Source: Pseudomonadota bacterium (GTDB taxonomy: Bacteria; Pseudomonadota; Alphaproteobacteria; Rhizobiales; Beijerinckiaceae). From it: 64,000 nt of DNA. Position 1 is the stretch's first letter, and every line of letters starts with the position of its first letter. Under the pieces are notes generated by a model. The model was not told where the DNA came from and did not search any database. It saw nothing but the letters and a program-made list of their open reading frames with translations. This document shows, piece by piece, positions 7,186-15,703 of the stretch. The stretch spans positions 1 through 64,000 of the forward strand of contig JAEWKH010000056.1 of assembly GCA_023386155.1 (NCBI GenBank), read 5' to 3'. The position numbers and the translations under genes are program-made.

Positions 7186-9209
7186 GGACGCACCGCGTTC
7201 ATCGTGAGGAGTTCGTAGGTTGCGATCGTCTCACCCTTGTCCGTCATGATCTCCACGTCCCAGCGTACCTCGCCGTATTGCTCGTTGCGCGGCGATTTGG
7301 ATTTGGCCGTCAGCCGGACCTTGATGGTCTCGCCCGGCTGCACGGGTTTGACGAAACGTAAGGAGTCGAGGCCGTAATTGGCAAGCACCGGCCCGAGATC
7401 CGGATCGACGAAGAGGCCTGCCGCGAAGGACAGCAGCAGATAGCCATGAGCCACGCGGCCGGGGAAGAACGGGTGGTCTTTCGTGGCCTCCTCGCTCATG
7501 TGGGCATAGAAGGTATCGCCTGTGAACCCGGCAAAGTGCTCGATGTCTTCCAGAGTGACCGTACGCTCCTTCGAGACGAAGGTCTGGCCGATGGCGAGAT
7601 CCTCGAAATGGTAGCGGAAGGGATGGCGTCCCTCTTCGACGGTCGGCGCGCCCTTGATCCAGCTTTGCGTCACGCGGGAGAGCATCGCCGGCGAGCCCTG
7701 CAGGGCGGTGCGCTGCATGTAATGGTGCACGCCGCGCATGCCGCCGAGCTCCTCGCCGCCGCCGGCGCGTCCCGGCCCGCCATGGACCATATGGGGCATC
7801 GGAGAGCCGTGGCCGGTCTGCTCCTTGGCGCAGTCCCGGTCGATCAGCACCAGACGGCCATGGAAGGCTCCGACGCCGAAGACGAGATCGGCCGCCGAGG
7901 CGGGATCGTAGGTGTAGAGGGACGCGACTAGGCTGCCGTCGCCGCGATTGGCCAGGGCCACGGCCTGATCGAGGCCGTCATAGCCCATGACCGTGCAGAC
8001 CGGGCCGAAGGCCTCGACACTGTGCACGTTGGTGGCGCGGATCGGGTCCGGGCAATGCAGAAGGAGAGGCGGAATGAAGGCGCCGCGCTCGCGGTCCGCG
8101 CCTTCGACCGTGAAGTTGTCGGGATCGCCGACGACGATGTTGGCTTCCTCGCGCAGCTTCGCCACCTGCGCGAGGACATCGCGGCGCTGCCCGAGGCCGA
8201 CGACCGGTCCCATGCGGACGTTTTCGAGCTCCGGGTTGCCGACCTTGATCTTGGAGAGCCGCTCGCCCAGGGCCTCGATCGCGGCAGGCACATGAGCGTT
8301 GGGCGCGATGGCGCGCCGGATGGCGGTGCATTTCTGGCCGGCCTTGACCGTCATCTCCTTGGCGACCTCCTTGATGAAGAGATCGAACTCCGGTGTGCCG
8401 GGGCCCGCGTCCGGGGCAAGGATGGCCGCGTTCAGAGAGTCGCGCTCGGCGATGAAGCGAACGGATTCGCGCGCGATGACCGGATGCCGCTGCAGCTTCT
8501 GGGCCGTGTCGGCGGAACCGGTGAACGACACCACGTCCTGGCAGGTCAGATGGTCGAAGAGATCGCCCGTGGATCCGACGATGCATTGAAGTGCGCCATC
8601 GGGAAGGATGCGCGATTCCGCGATCATGTGCACGAGCGCATGCGCCACGTAGGACGTGATCGTCGCCGGTTTCGTGACCACCGGCACGCCGGCCAGGATG
8701 GCGGGCGCGAGCTTCTCGAGCATGCCCCAGCAAGGGAAATTGAAGGCGTTGATGTGAACGGCGACGCCGTGCAGCGGCGTCATCACGTGCTGCCCGACGA
8801 AGCTGCCTCCCTTTGAAAGGTGCTCGACATTTCCATCCAGAAGGAATGTGGTGTTGGGCAGCTCGCGGCGGCCCTTGGACGCATAGACGAAGAGGGTGCC
8901 GATGCCGCCGTCCACATCGATGAAGTTGTCGGATTTCGTGGTGCCGGTCTGGTAGGAGAGCTTATAGAGCTGGTCCTTGCGCTCTGACAGATGGATGGCA
9001 AGCCGTTTCAGAAGCTCTGCCCGCTGGTGGAAAGTCAGCTTCCGCAAAGCCGGGCCGCCGACCTGACGGGCATAGGCCAGCGTCTCGCCCATATCGAGAC
9101 CGCCATTGGCGACTTGTGCGACGACCTCGCCGGTGACGGCGCTATGGATGTCGGTCAGGTCCTGACCGGGCGACATCCAACTTCCACGAACGAAGCTCTC
9201 GAGTCTCAT
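7182..9209 (-). CDS. paaZ: PaaZ: oxepin-CoA hydrolase / 3-oxo-5,6-dehydrosuberyl-CoA semialdehyde dehydrogenase
   Basis: A 675-residue fusion of an aldehyde dehydrogenase (residues 1 to about 520) and a MaoC-type hydratase (about 540-675). The dehydrogenase has its general base Glu255 in FIAERDSLN and nucleophile Cys294 in AGQKCTAIRR, close to the E256/C295 numbering I recall for E. coli PaaZ. The MaoC part has the hydratase signature FTGDTFYAHMSEEA. The enzyme opens the oxepin-CoA ring and oxidises the resulting semialdehyde. I chose the ATG at 9209 (MRLESFVRGSW); an in-frame start at 9260 would add 17 atypical residues. It is the first gene of a three-gene operon, and a TetR-type operator lies 62-85 bp upstream. 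Confidence 0.96.
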   Translation of the reverse strand: MRLESFVRGSWMSPGQDLTDIHSAVTGEVVAQVANGGLDMGETLAYARQVGGPALRKLTFHQRAELLKRLAIHLSERKDQLYKLSYQTGTTKSDNFIDVDGGIGTLFVYASKGRRELPNTTFLLDGNVEHLSKGGSFVGQHVMTPLHGVAVHINAFNFPCWGMLEKLAPAILAGVPVVTKPATITSYVAHALVHMIAESRILPDGALQCIVGSTGDLFDHLTCQDVVSFTGSADTAQKLQRHPVIARESVRFIAERDSLNAAILAPDAGPGTPEFDLFIKEVAKEMTVKAGQKCTAIRRAIAPNAHVPAAIEALGERLSKIKVGNPELENVRMGPVVGLGQRRDVLAQVAKLREEANIVVGDPDNFTVEGADRERGAFIPPLLLHCPDPIRATNVHSVEAFGPVCTVMGYDGLDQAVALANRGDGSLVASLYTYDPASAADLVFGVGAFHGRLVLIDRDCAKEQTGHGSPMPHMVHGGPGRAGGGEELGGMRGVHHYMQRTALQGSPAMLSRVTQSWIKGAPTVEEGRHPFRYHFEDLAIGQTFVSKERTVTLEDIEHFAGFTGDTFYAHMSEEATKDHPFFPGRVAHGYLLLSFAAGLFVDPDLGPVLANYGLDSLRFVKPVQPGETIKVRLTAKSKSPRNEQYGEVRWDVEIMTDKGETIATYELLTMNAVRP

Positions 9210-9270
9210 GGGGCACCTTGAAATGAGGAATCCGCGGCCGCGTTGGCATGGCCGCACCATCGGGGCATTA

Positions 9271-9294
9271 TTGACCGACCGGCCGGTTAGTCAA
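9271..9294. promoter_or_regulatory. TetR-type (PaaR) operator between paaZ and paaX
   Basis: A 24-bp inverted repeat with outer arms TTGAC and GTCAA and a perfect inner palindrome ACCGGCCGGT (9278-9287). 20 of 24 positions are symmetric. A related element, with outer arms ATTGACC and GGTCAAT, lies at 18383-18404 upstream of the paaG operon that includes the TetR regulator. The shared design and location point to one regulator, most likely the PaaR encoded at 15059-15694. Confidence 0.65.
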
Positions 9295-9421
9295 GGAATT
9301 TTGAGCATGGTCCGCGCAGCTTCGACGGCTCGACAGGTAGGACGAACAATGGGTAGGTGAGGGGGAGTCGGGCTGCGACGGCACTCGCCGCCTCGGCCAT
9401 TGGTAACCGGAGTAGGCTCGT

Positions 9422-10318
9422 ATGGCCGCGTTTGTGGAAACCCTGCTGGACAAGTTTCACGAGCGGACTCCGATCCGGGCGGGATCGCTGATCGTGACGG
9501 TCTTCGGGGATGCGGTGGTGCCCAGGGGCGGGGTTCTGTCCCTGGCGTCGCTGCACGAGATCATGCGGGCCTTCCGCATCAGCGACACGCTGGTCAGGAC
9601 AGCCCTGTCCCGCCTCGTCTCCGAAGGATGGTTCGAGCGCTGGAAGGTCGGACGCAACAGCTATTACCGCCTGACGCCCCAAGGGCAGGAGGCCTTCGCC
9701 CAGGCCACCCGGCGGATCTATGCCGATCCGCCTCGGGACTGGCAGGGGGCCTTCGACCTCCTCCTGCTCGAGAACGCTCAGGACCGGAGCGCGCTCAAGA
9801 GCGAACTCGCGGCGGCAGGCTATGGCGCCCTCGGCCCGGACCTCCTCATGGCGGCTGCGGCAGCGGCCGGCGCGACGGGGCCTTTCCTGCGGCTCGCCGC
9901 GACCCCGGCCGACCTGCCGACCGCCCGGAGGCTGGTGGAGCGGGCATGGCCCTTGGCGGACATCGAGAGCCGCTACAAGCGGTTCATCGACACGTATTCT
10001 GGTATCCTGGCGGCCCTGGAGCGAGGAGCCGGGCACACGAATCTCGACGCCTTGCTGGTCCGCGTCCTCCTGATCCACGACTACCGCAGGGCCGTTCTGA
10101 AGGATCCCCTGCTGCCGCCCCAGCTCCTCCCCAAGCCCTGGGCCGGAACAGCGGCCCGGGCTCTCTGCGGTACGATCTACCGGACGCTGCTCCCCGCGGC
10201 GGAGCATTGGATCGATACCCATGCCCAGAATGACGTGGGACCTCTGCCCGCGGCCGGCCCGGACTTCAAGCAGCGCTTCCCGGCCACGGAGCCGGAGGCC
10301 GATTTGAAGACCGGCTGA
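9422..10318 (+). CDS. paaX: PaaX-family phenylacetyl-CoA-responsive repressor
   Basis: A 298-residue protein of the PaaX family. The N-terminal winged helix is visible in RISDTLVRTALSRLVSEGWFER (about residues 58-79), followed by the Cas2-like central domain and the PaaX C-terminal region (LLIHDYRRAVLKDPLLPPQLLPKPW). In E. coli PaaX represses the paa promoters and is released by phenylacetyl-CoA. Here it is divergent from paaZ and directly upstream of paaABCDE. A GGAG about 12 bases before the ATG serves as ribosome binding site. With the TetR regulator at 15059-15694 this locus has two unrelated regulators for one pathway. Confidence 0.93.
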   Translation: MAAFVETLLDKFHERTPIRAGSLIVTVFGDAVVPRGGVLSLASLHEIMRAFRISDTLVRTALSRLVSEGWFERWKVGRNSYYRLTPQGQEAFAQATRRIYADPPRDWQGAFDLLLLENAQDRSALKSELAAAGYGALGPDLLMAAAAAAGATGPFLRLAATPADLPTARRLVERAWPLADIESRYKRFIDTYSGILAALERGAGHTNLDALLVRVLLIHDYRRAVLKDPLLPPQLLPKPWAGTAARALCGTIYRTLLPAAEHWIDTHAQNDVGPLPAAGPDFKQRFPATEPEADLKTG

Positions 10319-10320
10319 CG

Positions 10321-10365
10321 AATGTGTTACAAAAAATTCTTGAATAATCCATTTTATGTGACATA
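10321..10365. promoter_or_regulatory. Candidate operator/promoter region of paaABCDE
   Basis: This AT-rich patch in a GC-rich 223-bp gap holds two TGTG-containing elements, AATGTGTTACA (10321-10331) and TATGTGACATA (10355-10365). The second is a perfect 11-bp odd palindrome centred on G. The starts are 34 bp apart. PaaX is the natural candidate binder because its gene ends just upstream, but no binding can be shown from sequence. No copy of the TetR-type operator was found here. Confidence 0.35.
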
Positions 10366-10541
10366 TTGAGAGGGCCCGCGAAAATCCGGAGAGGCATGGC
10401 GCCCGCGCGCCGATAGCGAACGGCGCGGAAGGGCGGCTCCAGCGGGCAGGGTCCGGCGCTCGCCCCTTATGGCTCAGTCTTTCTAAGAGCCGTCCGGATC
10501 GGGAAGAGGCCGGCAAGGCATTAAAGTCAGGGAGAAGCGCC

Positions 10542-11537
10542 GTGTATGCACAGATGGTGAAAACAGGCGTCGAGCACATCCGGTCCAAGGAGGAGATGTC
10601 TCCCGAGGAGCGTGCCTTCCAGGACCGCGTCGACGCCGACATCAAGATCGAGCCGAAGGAGTGGATGCCTGAGGCCTACCGCAAGACGCTGATCCGGCAG
10701 ATCTCCCAGCATGCCCATTCCGAGATCATCGGCATGCAGCCCGAGGGCAACTGGATCACCCGCGCGCCGACCCTGGAGCGGAAGGCCATCCTGCTCGCCA
10801 AGGTGCAGGACGAGGCGGGCCACGGCCTCTATCTCTACTGCGCCGCCGAGACGCTCGGCGTGAGCCGTGACGAGCTCATGGAACAGCTCAACAGCGGCAA
10901 GGCCAAGTATTCCAGCATCTTCAACTACCCGACGCTCACCTGGGCCGATATCGCCGCCATCGGCTGGCTCGTGGACGGCGCGGCGATCATGAACCAGGTG
11001 CCTCTGCAGCGCTGCTCCTACGGACCCTATTCCCGCGCCATGATCCGCATCTGCAAGGAGGAGAGCTTCCATCAGCGGCAGGGCTATGACGCGATGACGA
11101 AGCTTGCCCGCGGCACGCCCGAGCAGAAGCAGATGGCGCAGGACGCGCTGAACCGCTGGTGGTGGCCCTCGCTCATGATGTTCGGCCCCTCCGATGCGGA
11201 CTCGGTCCACAGCGCCCAGTCCATGCGCTGGAAGATCAAGATCAATTCGAACGACGAGCTGCGCCAGAAATTCGTCGACCAGACGGTGCCGCAGGCCGAG
11301 TATCTCGGCCTCACCGTTCCGGACCCGGATCTCAAGTGGAACGCAGAGCGCGGGCATTACGATTTCGGCGAGATCAACTGGGACGAGTTCTATCAGGTCA
11401 TCGCCGGTAATGGCCCCTGCAACCGTCAGCGCCTGCGCACGCGGGTGAAGGCCTACGAAGAGGGCCAATGGGTGCGGGATGCGGCGGACGCCTATGCGGC
11501 CAAGAAGGCCGCGCGCGCTCATGCCAAGGCTGCGTAA
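10542..11537 (+). CDS. paaA: PaaA, catalytic diiron subunit of phenylacetyl-CoA 1,2-epoxidase
   Basis: A 331-residue protein with the ferritin-like four-helix diiron fold. Expected metal ligands are visible: Glu61, the EXXH pair Glu91/His94 (QDEAGH), and Glu174/His177 (EESFH). PaaA is the catalytic subunit of the PaaABCE multicomponent monooxygenase, which forms ring-1,2-epoxyphenylacetyl-CoA. It is the first gene of a tight operon paaA-B-C-D-E followed by an extra paralogue. The start at 10542 is preceded by GGGAGAAG, and the N-terminus matches the family. Confidence 0.97.
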   Translation: MYAQMVKTGVEHIRSKEEMSPEERAFQDRVDADIKIEPKEWMPEAYRKTLIRQISQHAHSEIIGMQPEGNWITRAPTLERKAILLAKVQDEAGHGLYLYCAAETLGVSRDELMEQLNSGKAKYSSIFNYPTLTWADIAAIGWLVDGAAIMNQVPLQRCSYGPYSRAMIRICKEESFHQRQGYDAMTKLARGTPEQKQMAQDALNRWWWPSLMMFGPSDADSVHSAQSMRWKIKINSNDELRQKFVDQTVPQAEYLGLTVPDPDLKWNAERGHYDFGEINWDEFYQVIAGNGPCNRQRLRTRVKAYEEGQWVRDAADAYAAKKAARAHAKAA

Positions 11538-11551
11538 GCGGGAGAGGAAAG

Positions 11552-11842
11552 ATGACCGACAAGAAGGAATGGCCTCTCTGGGAGGTGTTCATCCGCAGCC
11601 AGCACGGATTGGCTCATCGTCATGTGGGCAGCCTGCATGCTCCCGATTCGGAAATGGCGATCATGAATGCGCGCGACGTCTATACGCGCCGCAACGAAGG
11701 CGTCAGCATATGGGTCGTGAAGGCGTCCGATATTTCCGCCAGCTCTCCGAGCGAGAAGGGACCGCTGTTCGATCCCGCCAACAGCAAGGTCTATCGCCAT
11801 CCGACCTTCTACGAGATCCCTGAAGAGCTGGGGCACATGTGA
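11552..11842 (+). CDS. paaB: PaaB, phenylacetyl-CoA epoxidase subunit
   Basis: A 96-residue protein with the PaaB-typical sequence WEVFIRSQHGLAHRHVGSLH and the end YEIPEELGHM. PaaB is a small subunit thought to bridge the PaaAC core into a larger assembly and to be needed for activity. The start at 11552 follows GAGAGGAAAG. Its TGA stop overlaps the paaC start (TGATG), a sign of translational coupling. Confidence 0.96.
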   Translation: MTDKKEWPLWEVFIRSQHGLAHRHVGSLHAPDSEMAIMNARDVYTRRNEGVSIWVVKASDISASSPSEKGPLFDPANSKVYRHPTFYEIPEELGHM

Positions 11843-12600
11843 TGGACGCGCAGGACACCCTCTTCGAGTATCTGCTGCGTCTCGGCGACAATGCCCTGAT
11901 CCTGGGGCACCGCCTGTCGGAATGGTGCGGGCACTCTCCCGCTCTCGAGGAGGATCTGGCGCTTTCCAACGTCGCCCTCGATCTCATCGGGCAGACGCAG
12001 CTCTGGCTGAATCTCGCGGGCGAGGTCGAAGGCAAGGGACGGGACGCCGACAAGCTCGCCTATCTTCGCGATGCACGCGACTTCCGCAATGTCCTTCTGG
12101 TCGAGCAGCCGAACGGCGACTTCGCTTCTACGATGGCGCGGCAGTTCTATTTCGATGCCTGGCATTACCTGCTGCTGCGCGAACTGACCGGCTCGAAGGA
12201 TCCGCGGATCGCCGAGATCGCCGCGAAAAGCCTCAAGGAGGTCACCTATCATCTGGAGCGGAGCCGGGAGTGGATCCTGCGCCTCGGCGACGGCACGGAG
12301 GAGAGCCACCGGCGCATGCAGGCGGCCATCGACGACCTCTGGATGTATACGGGCGAGCTGTTCGAATCCGACGAGGTCGATCAGGCCATGGCCCAGGAGG
12401 GCCTGGGGCCGGATCTCGCAACGCTGCACGAGCCCTGGCTCGGCCTGGTCCGCGCGACGGCCGAGGAGGCGACCCTCGCCCTGCCGCAGCCGGGCTGGGC
12501 GCAGAGGGGCGGAAAGCGCGGCATCCATTCGGAGCATCTCGGCTACATTTTGGCCGATCTGCAGTTTCTGCAGCGGGCCTATCCCAACGCCACATGGTGA
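11842..12600 (+). CDS. paaC: PaaC, structural subunit of phenylacetyl-CoA epoxidase
   Basis: A 252-residue ferritin-like protein of the PaaA/PaaC family. As in known PaaC proteins, the EXXH metal motifs are absent: positions that bind iron in PaaA read as in LDLIGQTQLW and RQFYFDAWHY. PaaC pairs with PaaA as a non-catalytic scaffold. I chose the ATG at 11842, which overlaps the paaB stop; a GTG three bases upstream is also possible. Confidence 0.95.
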   Translation: MDAQDTLFEYLLRLGDNALILGHRLSEWCGHSPALEEDLALSNVALDLIGQTQLWLNLAGEVEGKGRDADKLAYLRDARDFRNVLLVEQPNGDFASTMARQFYFDAWHYLLLRELTGSKDPRIAEIAAKSLKEVTYHLERSREWILRLGDGTEESHRRMQAAIDDLWMYTGELFESDEVDQAMAQEGLGPDLATLHEPWLGLVRATAEEATLALPQPGWAQRGGKRGIHSEHLGYILADLQFLQRAYPNATW

Positions 12601-12614
12601 GGAGCGCGGGATCG

Positions 12615-13127
12615 ATGATCGACAGCCTGATACGCCCCGATCCGGACCAGATCAGAGACTGGCTGGCGGAGGTTCCCGACCCGGAGGTTCCGGCGGTCTC
12701 CGTCATGGATCTCGGCATCGTCCGCGATGTGCAATGGCATGACGACGAACTCGTCGTCGCCATCACGCCCACCTATTCAGGTTGCCCCGCGACGAGCGTC
12801 ATCGCCTTCGACATCGAAGCGGCCCTGCGGGCGAGAGGCATCGACCGGATGCGGATCGAGCGCCGGCTCTCGCCGCCCTGGACGACGGATTGGATCACCC
12901 AGGAGGGACGGCGGCGTTTGGAGGCCTACGGCATCGCGCCGCCTGCCGAGAGGGCGGGCGGGCCGTCCCCCTTCGACCGGTTTCTGCGCAAGCCATTGAC
13001 GATCCCTTGCCCACGCTGCAAGTCCGGCAACACGGACCGGGTCAGCGAGTTCGGCTCGACGCCATGCAAGGCACAGTACCGGTGCCGTGATTGCCTCGAG
13101 CCCTTCGACTACTTCAAGTGCATTTGA
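12615..13127 (+). CDS. paaD: PaaD, Fe-S/metal maturation protein of the epoxidase
   Basis: A 170-residue protein with an N-terminal MIP18/DUF59 domain (PDPEVPAVSVMDLGIVRDV, about residues 21-39) and a C-terminal cysteine cluster of two CXXC pairs (CPRC and CRDC) like a zinc ribbon. PaaD is required for the epoxidase but is not part of it; the DUF59 fold suggests a role in iron-sulphur or metal cofactor assembly. The ATG at 12615 gives the usual start MIDSLIRPDPDQI. Confidence 0.93.
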   Translation: MIDSLIRPDPDQIRDWLAEVPDPEVPAVSVMDLGIVRDVQWHDDELVVAITPTYSGCPATSVIAFDIEAALRARGIDRMRIERRLSPPWTTDWITQEGRRRLEAYGIAPPAERAGGPSPFDRFLRKPLTIPCPRCKSGNTDRVSEFGSTPCKAQYRCRDCLEPFDYFKCI

Positions 13128-13143
13128 AACGAGCGGACGCTCC

Positions 13144-14220
13144 ATGACGAAGTTCTACCCCGTCACCGTTGCCGACGTGCGGCGCGAAACACGCGATGCC
13201 ATCATCCTCACTCTCGACGTGCCGGATGAGCACAAGGAGGCTTTCCGCTTCTCGCCGGGACAGTACCTGACCTTGCGCACCAATATCGACGGCGACGAGG
13301 TGCGGCGGTCCTATTCCATCTGCGCCACGCCGATGGAGGGCAGGCTTCGGGTCGGCATCAAGAAGATCGCCGGCGGGGCGTTTTCCGGCTGGGCCAGCGA
13401 GCAGCTTTCTCCCGGGCAGGTCATCGAGGCCATGCCGCCCATGGGCAATTTCTTTGTGCCGCTCGATGCGCAGCGCAAGCGGCATTTCGTGGGCTTCGCG
13501 GCAGGCAGCGGCATCACGCCGTTGCTCAGCATCGTCAAGACGACCCTCGTCGCCGAGCCGCAATCCTCCTTCACGCTGTTCTACGGCAATCGCGCGTCGA
13601 GCTCGATCATGTTCCGGGAGGAGCTGGAGGACCTCAAGAACGAGCATCTCGAGCGATTCAGCCTCATCCACATCCTCAGCCGCGAGCAGCAGGACATCGA
13701 TCTCTTCAACGGGCGCCTGACGAAGGAGAAATGCGACCAGCTTCTCGATCATTGGGTCGACGCGTCGTCCATCGACACCGCCTTCATCTGCGGGCCGCAG
13801 GACATGATGCTGGGCGTCGCGCAAAGCCTCGAAGAGCACGGCCTCGACAAGCGCCGGATCAAGTTCGAGCTCTTCGCCACGTCGACCGCGAGCCGTCGTG
13901 AGCGCAGGCCCGAGGAGACGAGAGGCGAGGATCGCAGGAACATGTGCGAGGCGACCATCGTGATCGATGGGCGGGCCCGCACCCTGTCGTTCGAGAAGGG
14001 AACCGCCTCGGTGCTCGATGCGGCGACGAACGAGGGTCTCGAATTGCCCTATGCCTGCAAGGGCGGCGTCTGCTCCACCTGCCGGGCGATGCTCGTCGAA
14101 GGCGAAGTGGACATGGACGCGAACTTCGCCCTGGAGGATTACGAGATCGCGCGGGGCTACATTCTGACCTGCCAGAGCTATCCGGTCAGCGACAAGATCC
14201 TGGTCGATTTCGACAAATGA
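13144..14220 (+). CDS. paaE: PaaE, reductase component of phenylacetyl-CoA epoxidase
   Basis: A 358-residue electron-transfer protein. It has an FAD-binding ferredoxin-reductase domain (RRSYSICATP, about residues 56-65), an NAD(P)-binding domain (GFAAGSGITPLLS, about 117-129; FICGPQDMM, about 217-225), and a C-terminal plant-type [2Fe-2S] domain with CKGGVCSTC plus a distal Cys in ILTCQSYP. It passes electrons from NADPH to PaaA. I chose the start at 13144 (MTKFYPVTVADV); the frame stays open upstream but with atypical sequence. Confidence 0.95.
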   Translation: MTKFYPVTVADVRRETRDAIILTLDVPDEHKEAFRFSPGQYLTLRTNIDGDEVRRSYSICATPMEGRLRVGIKKIAGGAFSGWASEQLSPGQVIEAMPPMGNFFVPLDAQRKRHFVGFAAGSGITPLLSIVKTTLVAEPQSSFTLFYGNRASSSIMFREELEDLKNEHLERFSLIHILSREQQDIDLFNGRLTKEKCDQLLDHWVDASSIDTAFICGPQDMMLGVAQSLEEHGLDKRRIKFELFATSTASRRERRPEETRGEDRRNMCEATIVIDGRARTLSFEKGTASVLDAATNEGLELPYACKGGVCSTCRAMLVEGEVDMDANFALEDYEIARGYILTCQSYPVSDKILVDFDK

Positions 14221-14236
14221 TGAGAGGGGTTCTCCC

Positions 14237-15040
14237 ATGGTCGATGAAGAAAGCCTCGTCAGCTTCGTGGCAGGCGGCGGCCGCCTGAGCGCCCCCGACA
14301 ACGTCACGCCCCGCTATCGCGGCGAGCTCATGCGCCTGATGGCGATCTTCGTCGATTCCGAGATGGCGGGCGCCTCGGGCTTCGCCGATTGCATCAATCT
14401 GGCTCCGGGACTGAAGGAGCGGATCATCGCCACCCGGATCGTCTTCGACAAGTTCAACCATGCCCGCCAGGTCCTGGCCCTGATGGAGCAGTTCGGCGCC
14501 AACACGGCCCAATACGTGGGGGCGCATCCCTGGGCGTCCCGCCTCGACCGGAGCGTCAATCTCGGCACGCGGCGCATGGAAGGCGACATGCGCCTCAACG
14601 TCTTCCACTCCCCGATCAATGGCTGGGTCGATGCGGTGGTGATGAACTGTCTGATGGGGCAGGCCACCGTGGTGCAGCTCGAGGAGCTGGCACGCGGTTC
14701 CTACCAGCCTCTCGCCGATGCCTTCTCGGACATCCTTCCCGTCGAGAGGCGTCACGCGGAGCTCGGGCAGCAGGGATTGCAGGCCGCCCTGGAGAAGGGT
14801 CACGACAGGACCGACGCTCAGGCATCGGTCAATTATTGGTATCCGCGCGTCGCCGACAGCTTCGGCAGCAGCACGTCGGACCATTATGTCCAGCATCGAA
14901 AATACGGGTTGCGCCAGAAGGGCAGGGAAGAGCTCACGGTCCAGTGGCAGAATCTCGTTCACCCGATGCTCTCAGGCTTTGGACTCAGCGTTCCGGGGCA
15001 TTCATCCCTGGAGATCGGCGGTCAGGTGTCCCTGCAATGA
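14237..15040 (+). CDS. Extra PaaA/PaaC-family ferritin-like protein with a changed metal-ligand position
   Basis: A 267-residue protein, 16 bases after paaE and so probably in the same operon. It belongs to the phenylacetic-acid catabolic (PaaA/PaaC) fold: first-helix Glu42, a conserved Asp132 region, and the second EXXH motif Glu170/His173 (ERRH) line up with PaaA. At the first EXXH motif it reads KFNH (Lys72-His75) where PaaA has EAGH, so one bridging glutamate is replaced by lysine. The segment GSYQPLAD matches PaaA CSYGPYSR. It is neither PaaA nor PaaC. It may be an accessory subunit, a mononuclear metal protein or a modified scaffold; function unknown. Confidence 0.8.
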   Translation: MVDEESLVSFVAGGGRLSAPDNVTPRYRGELMRLMAIFVDSEMAGASGFADCINLAPGLKERIIATRIVFDKFNHARQVLALMEQFGANTAQYVGAHPWASRLDRSVNLGTRRMEGDMRLNVFHSPINGWVDAVVMNCLMGQATVVQLEELARGSYQPLADAFSDILPVERRHAELGQQGLQAALEKGHDRTDAQASVNYWYPRVADSFGSSTSDHYVQHRKYGLRQKGREELTVQWQNLVHPMLSGFGLSVPGHSSLEIGGQVSLQ

Positions 15041-15058
15041 CCGCCCGTCGCGGAAGGC

Positions 15059-15694
15059 CTATTCCGCAGCGCTGACGCGCCGGGACAAGGCGGCAGGTTC
15101 CGGATGGAGATTGCGGGTTCCGTCGACGATGAGCTGCGAAACGAGCTCGGCATAATCCGCTCGCGTCACCTCGCCGTTGCTCTTGAACCAGAGATAGTGC
15201 CAGTTGATCATGCCGAAGAGCGACATCGTGACGGGCTTGAGCAGCTTGGTTCCCTTGATCTGCGGCGCGACGCCTGCGACCGCGTCCGAGAAGATCCGCA
15301 CCAGGTCCCGCTCCATGGCCTTGAGCTCGCCCTGGCGGTCCGGGGGGAGCAGGCGCAGGCCGTTGATCTGCACGTTGTGCTGGGCGTCGGCGTCGCGATA
15401 GGCCTCGAGCAGGGCGGCGACCAGCGCCTTCAGGCGATCGGCCGGGGCGAGATCCGGCCGGTCCGCGGCCTCCACCACCTCGAGCAGCTTCTCGAGGTGG
15501 AAGCGGATCACGTCGAAGAGCAGCTCCTCCTTATCCTTGTAGTAATGATAAAGATTGGCCTTGGAGACGCCGCAGGCTTCGGCGATCCTGCTCATCGAGG
15601 CGCGGTCGTAGCCGTGCTCTGCAAATAGTTCGGCCGAGCGATCGAGGATCGCCCGGCGCTTGTCGTCGTAATCGGTGGCACGGGTGCGGGCCAT
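15059..15694 (-). CDS. paaR: TetR family transcriptional regulator, probable PaaR
   Basis: A 211-residue TetR-type repressor. The helix-turn-helix is clear in DRASMSRIAEACGVSKANLY (about residues 31-50), followed by a TetR C-terminal dimerisation/ligand domain of the kind seen in PaaR and FadR-like regulators. It is the last gene of the operon paaG-paaI-paaK-paaR, 9 bp after paaK, and so probably autoregulated. In beta-proteobacteria a PaaR of this type controls paa genes with phenylacetyl-CoA as ligand. The two operators at 9271-9294 and 18383-18404 fit its expected palindromic site. Symbol by analogy. Confidence 0.85.
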   Translation of the reverse strand: MARTRATDYDDKRRAILDRSAELFAEHGYDRASMSRIAEACGVSKANLYHYYKDKEELLFDVIRFHLEKLLEVVEAADRPDLAPADRLKALVAALLEAYRDADAQHNVQINGLRLLPPDRQGELKAMERDLVRIFSDAVAGVAPQIKGTKLLKPVTMSLFGMINWHYLWFKSNGEVTRADYAELVSQLIVDGTRNLHPEPAALSRRVSAAE

Positions 15695-15703
15695 GGGATT
15701 CTT

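Noticed and set aside
15050..15067. GCGGAA/TTCCGC stem as a terminator between the paa operon and paaR
   Set aside because: Only 6 bp, overlaps the paaR stop and has no U-run; too weak to list as a terminator.
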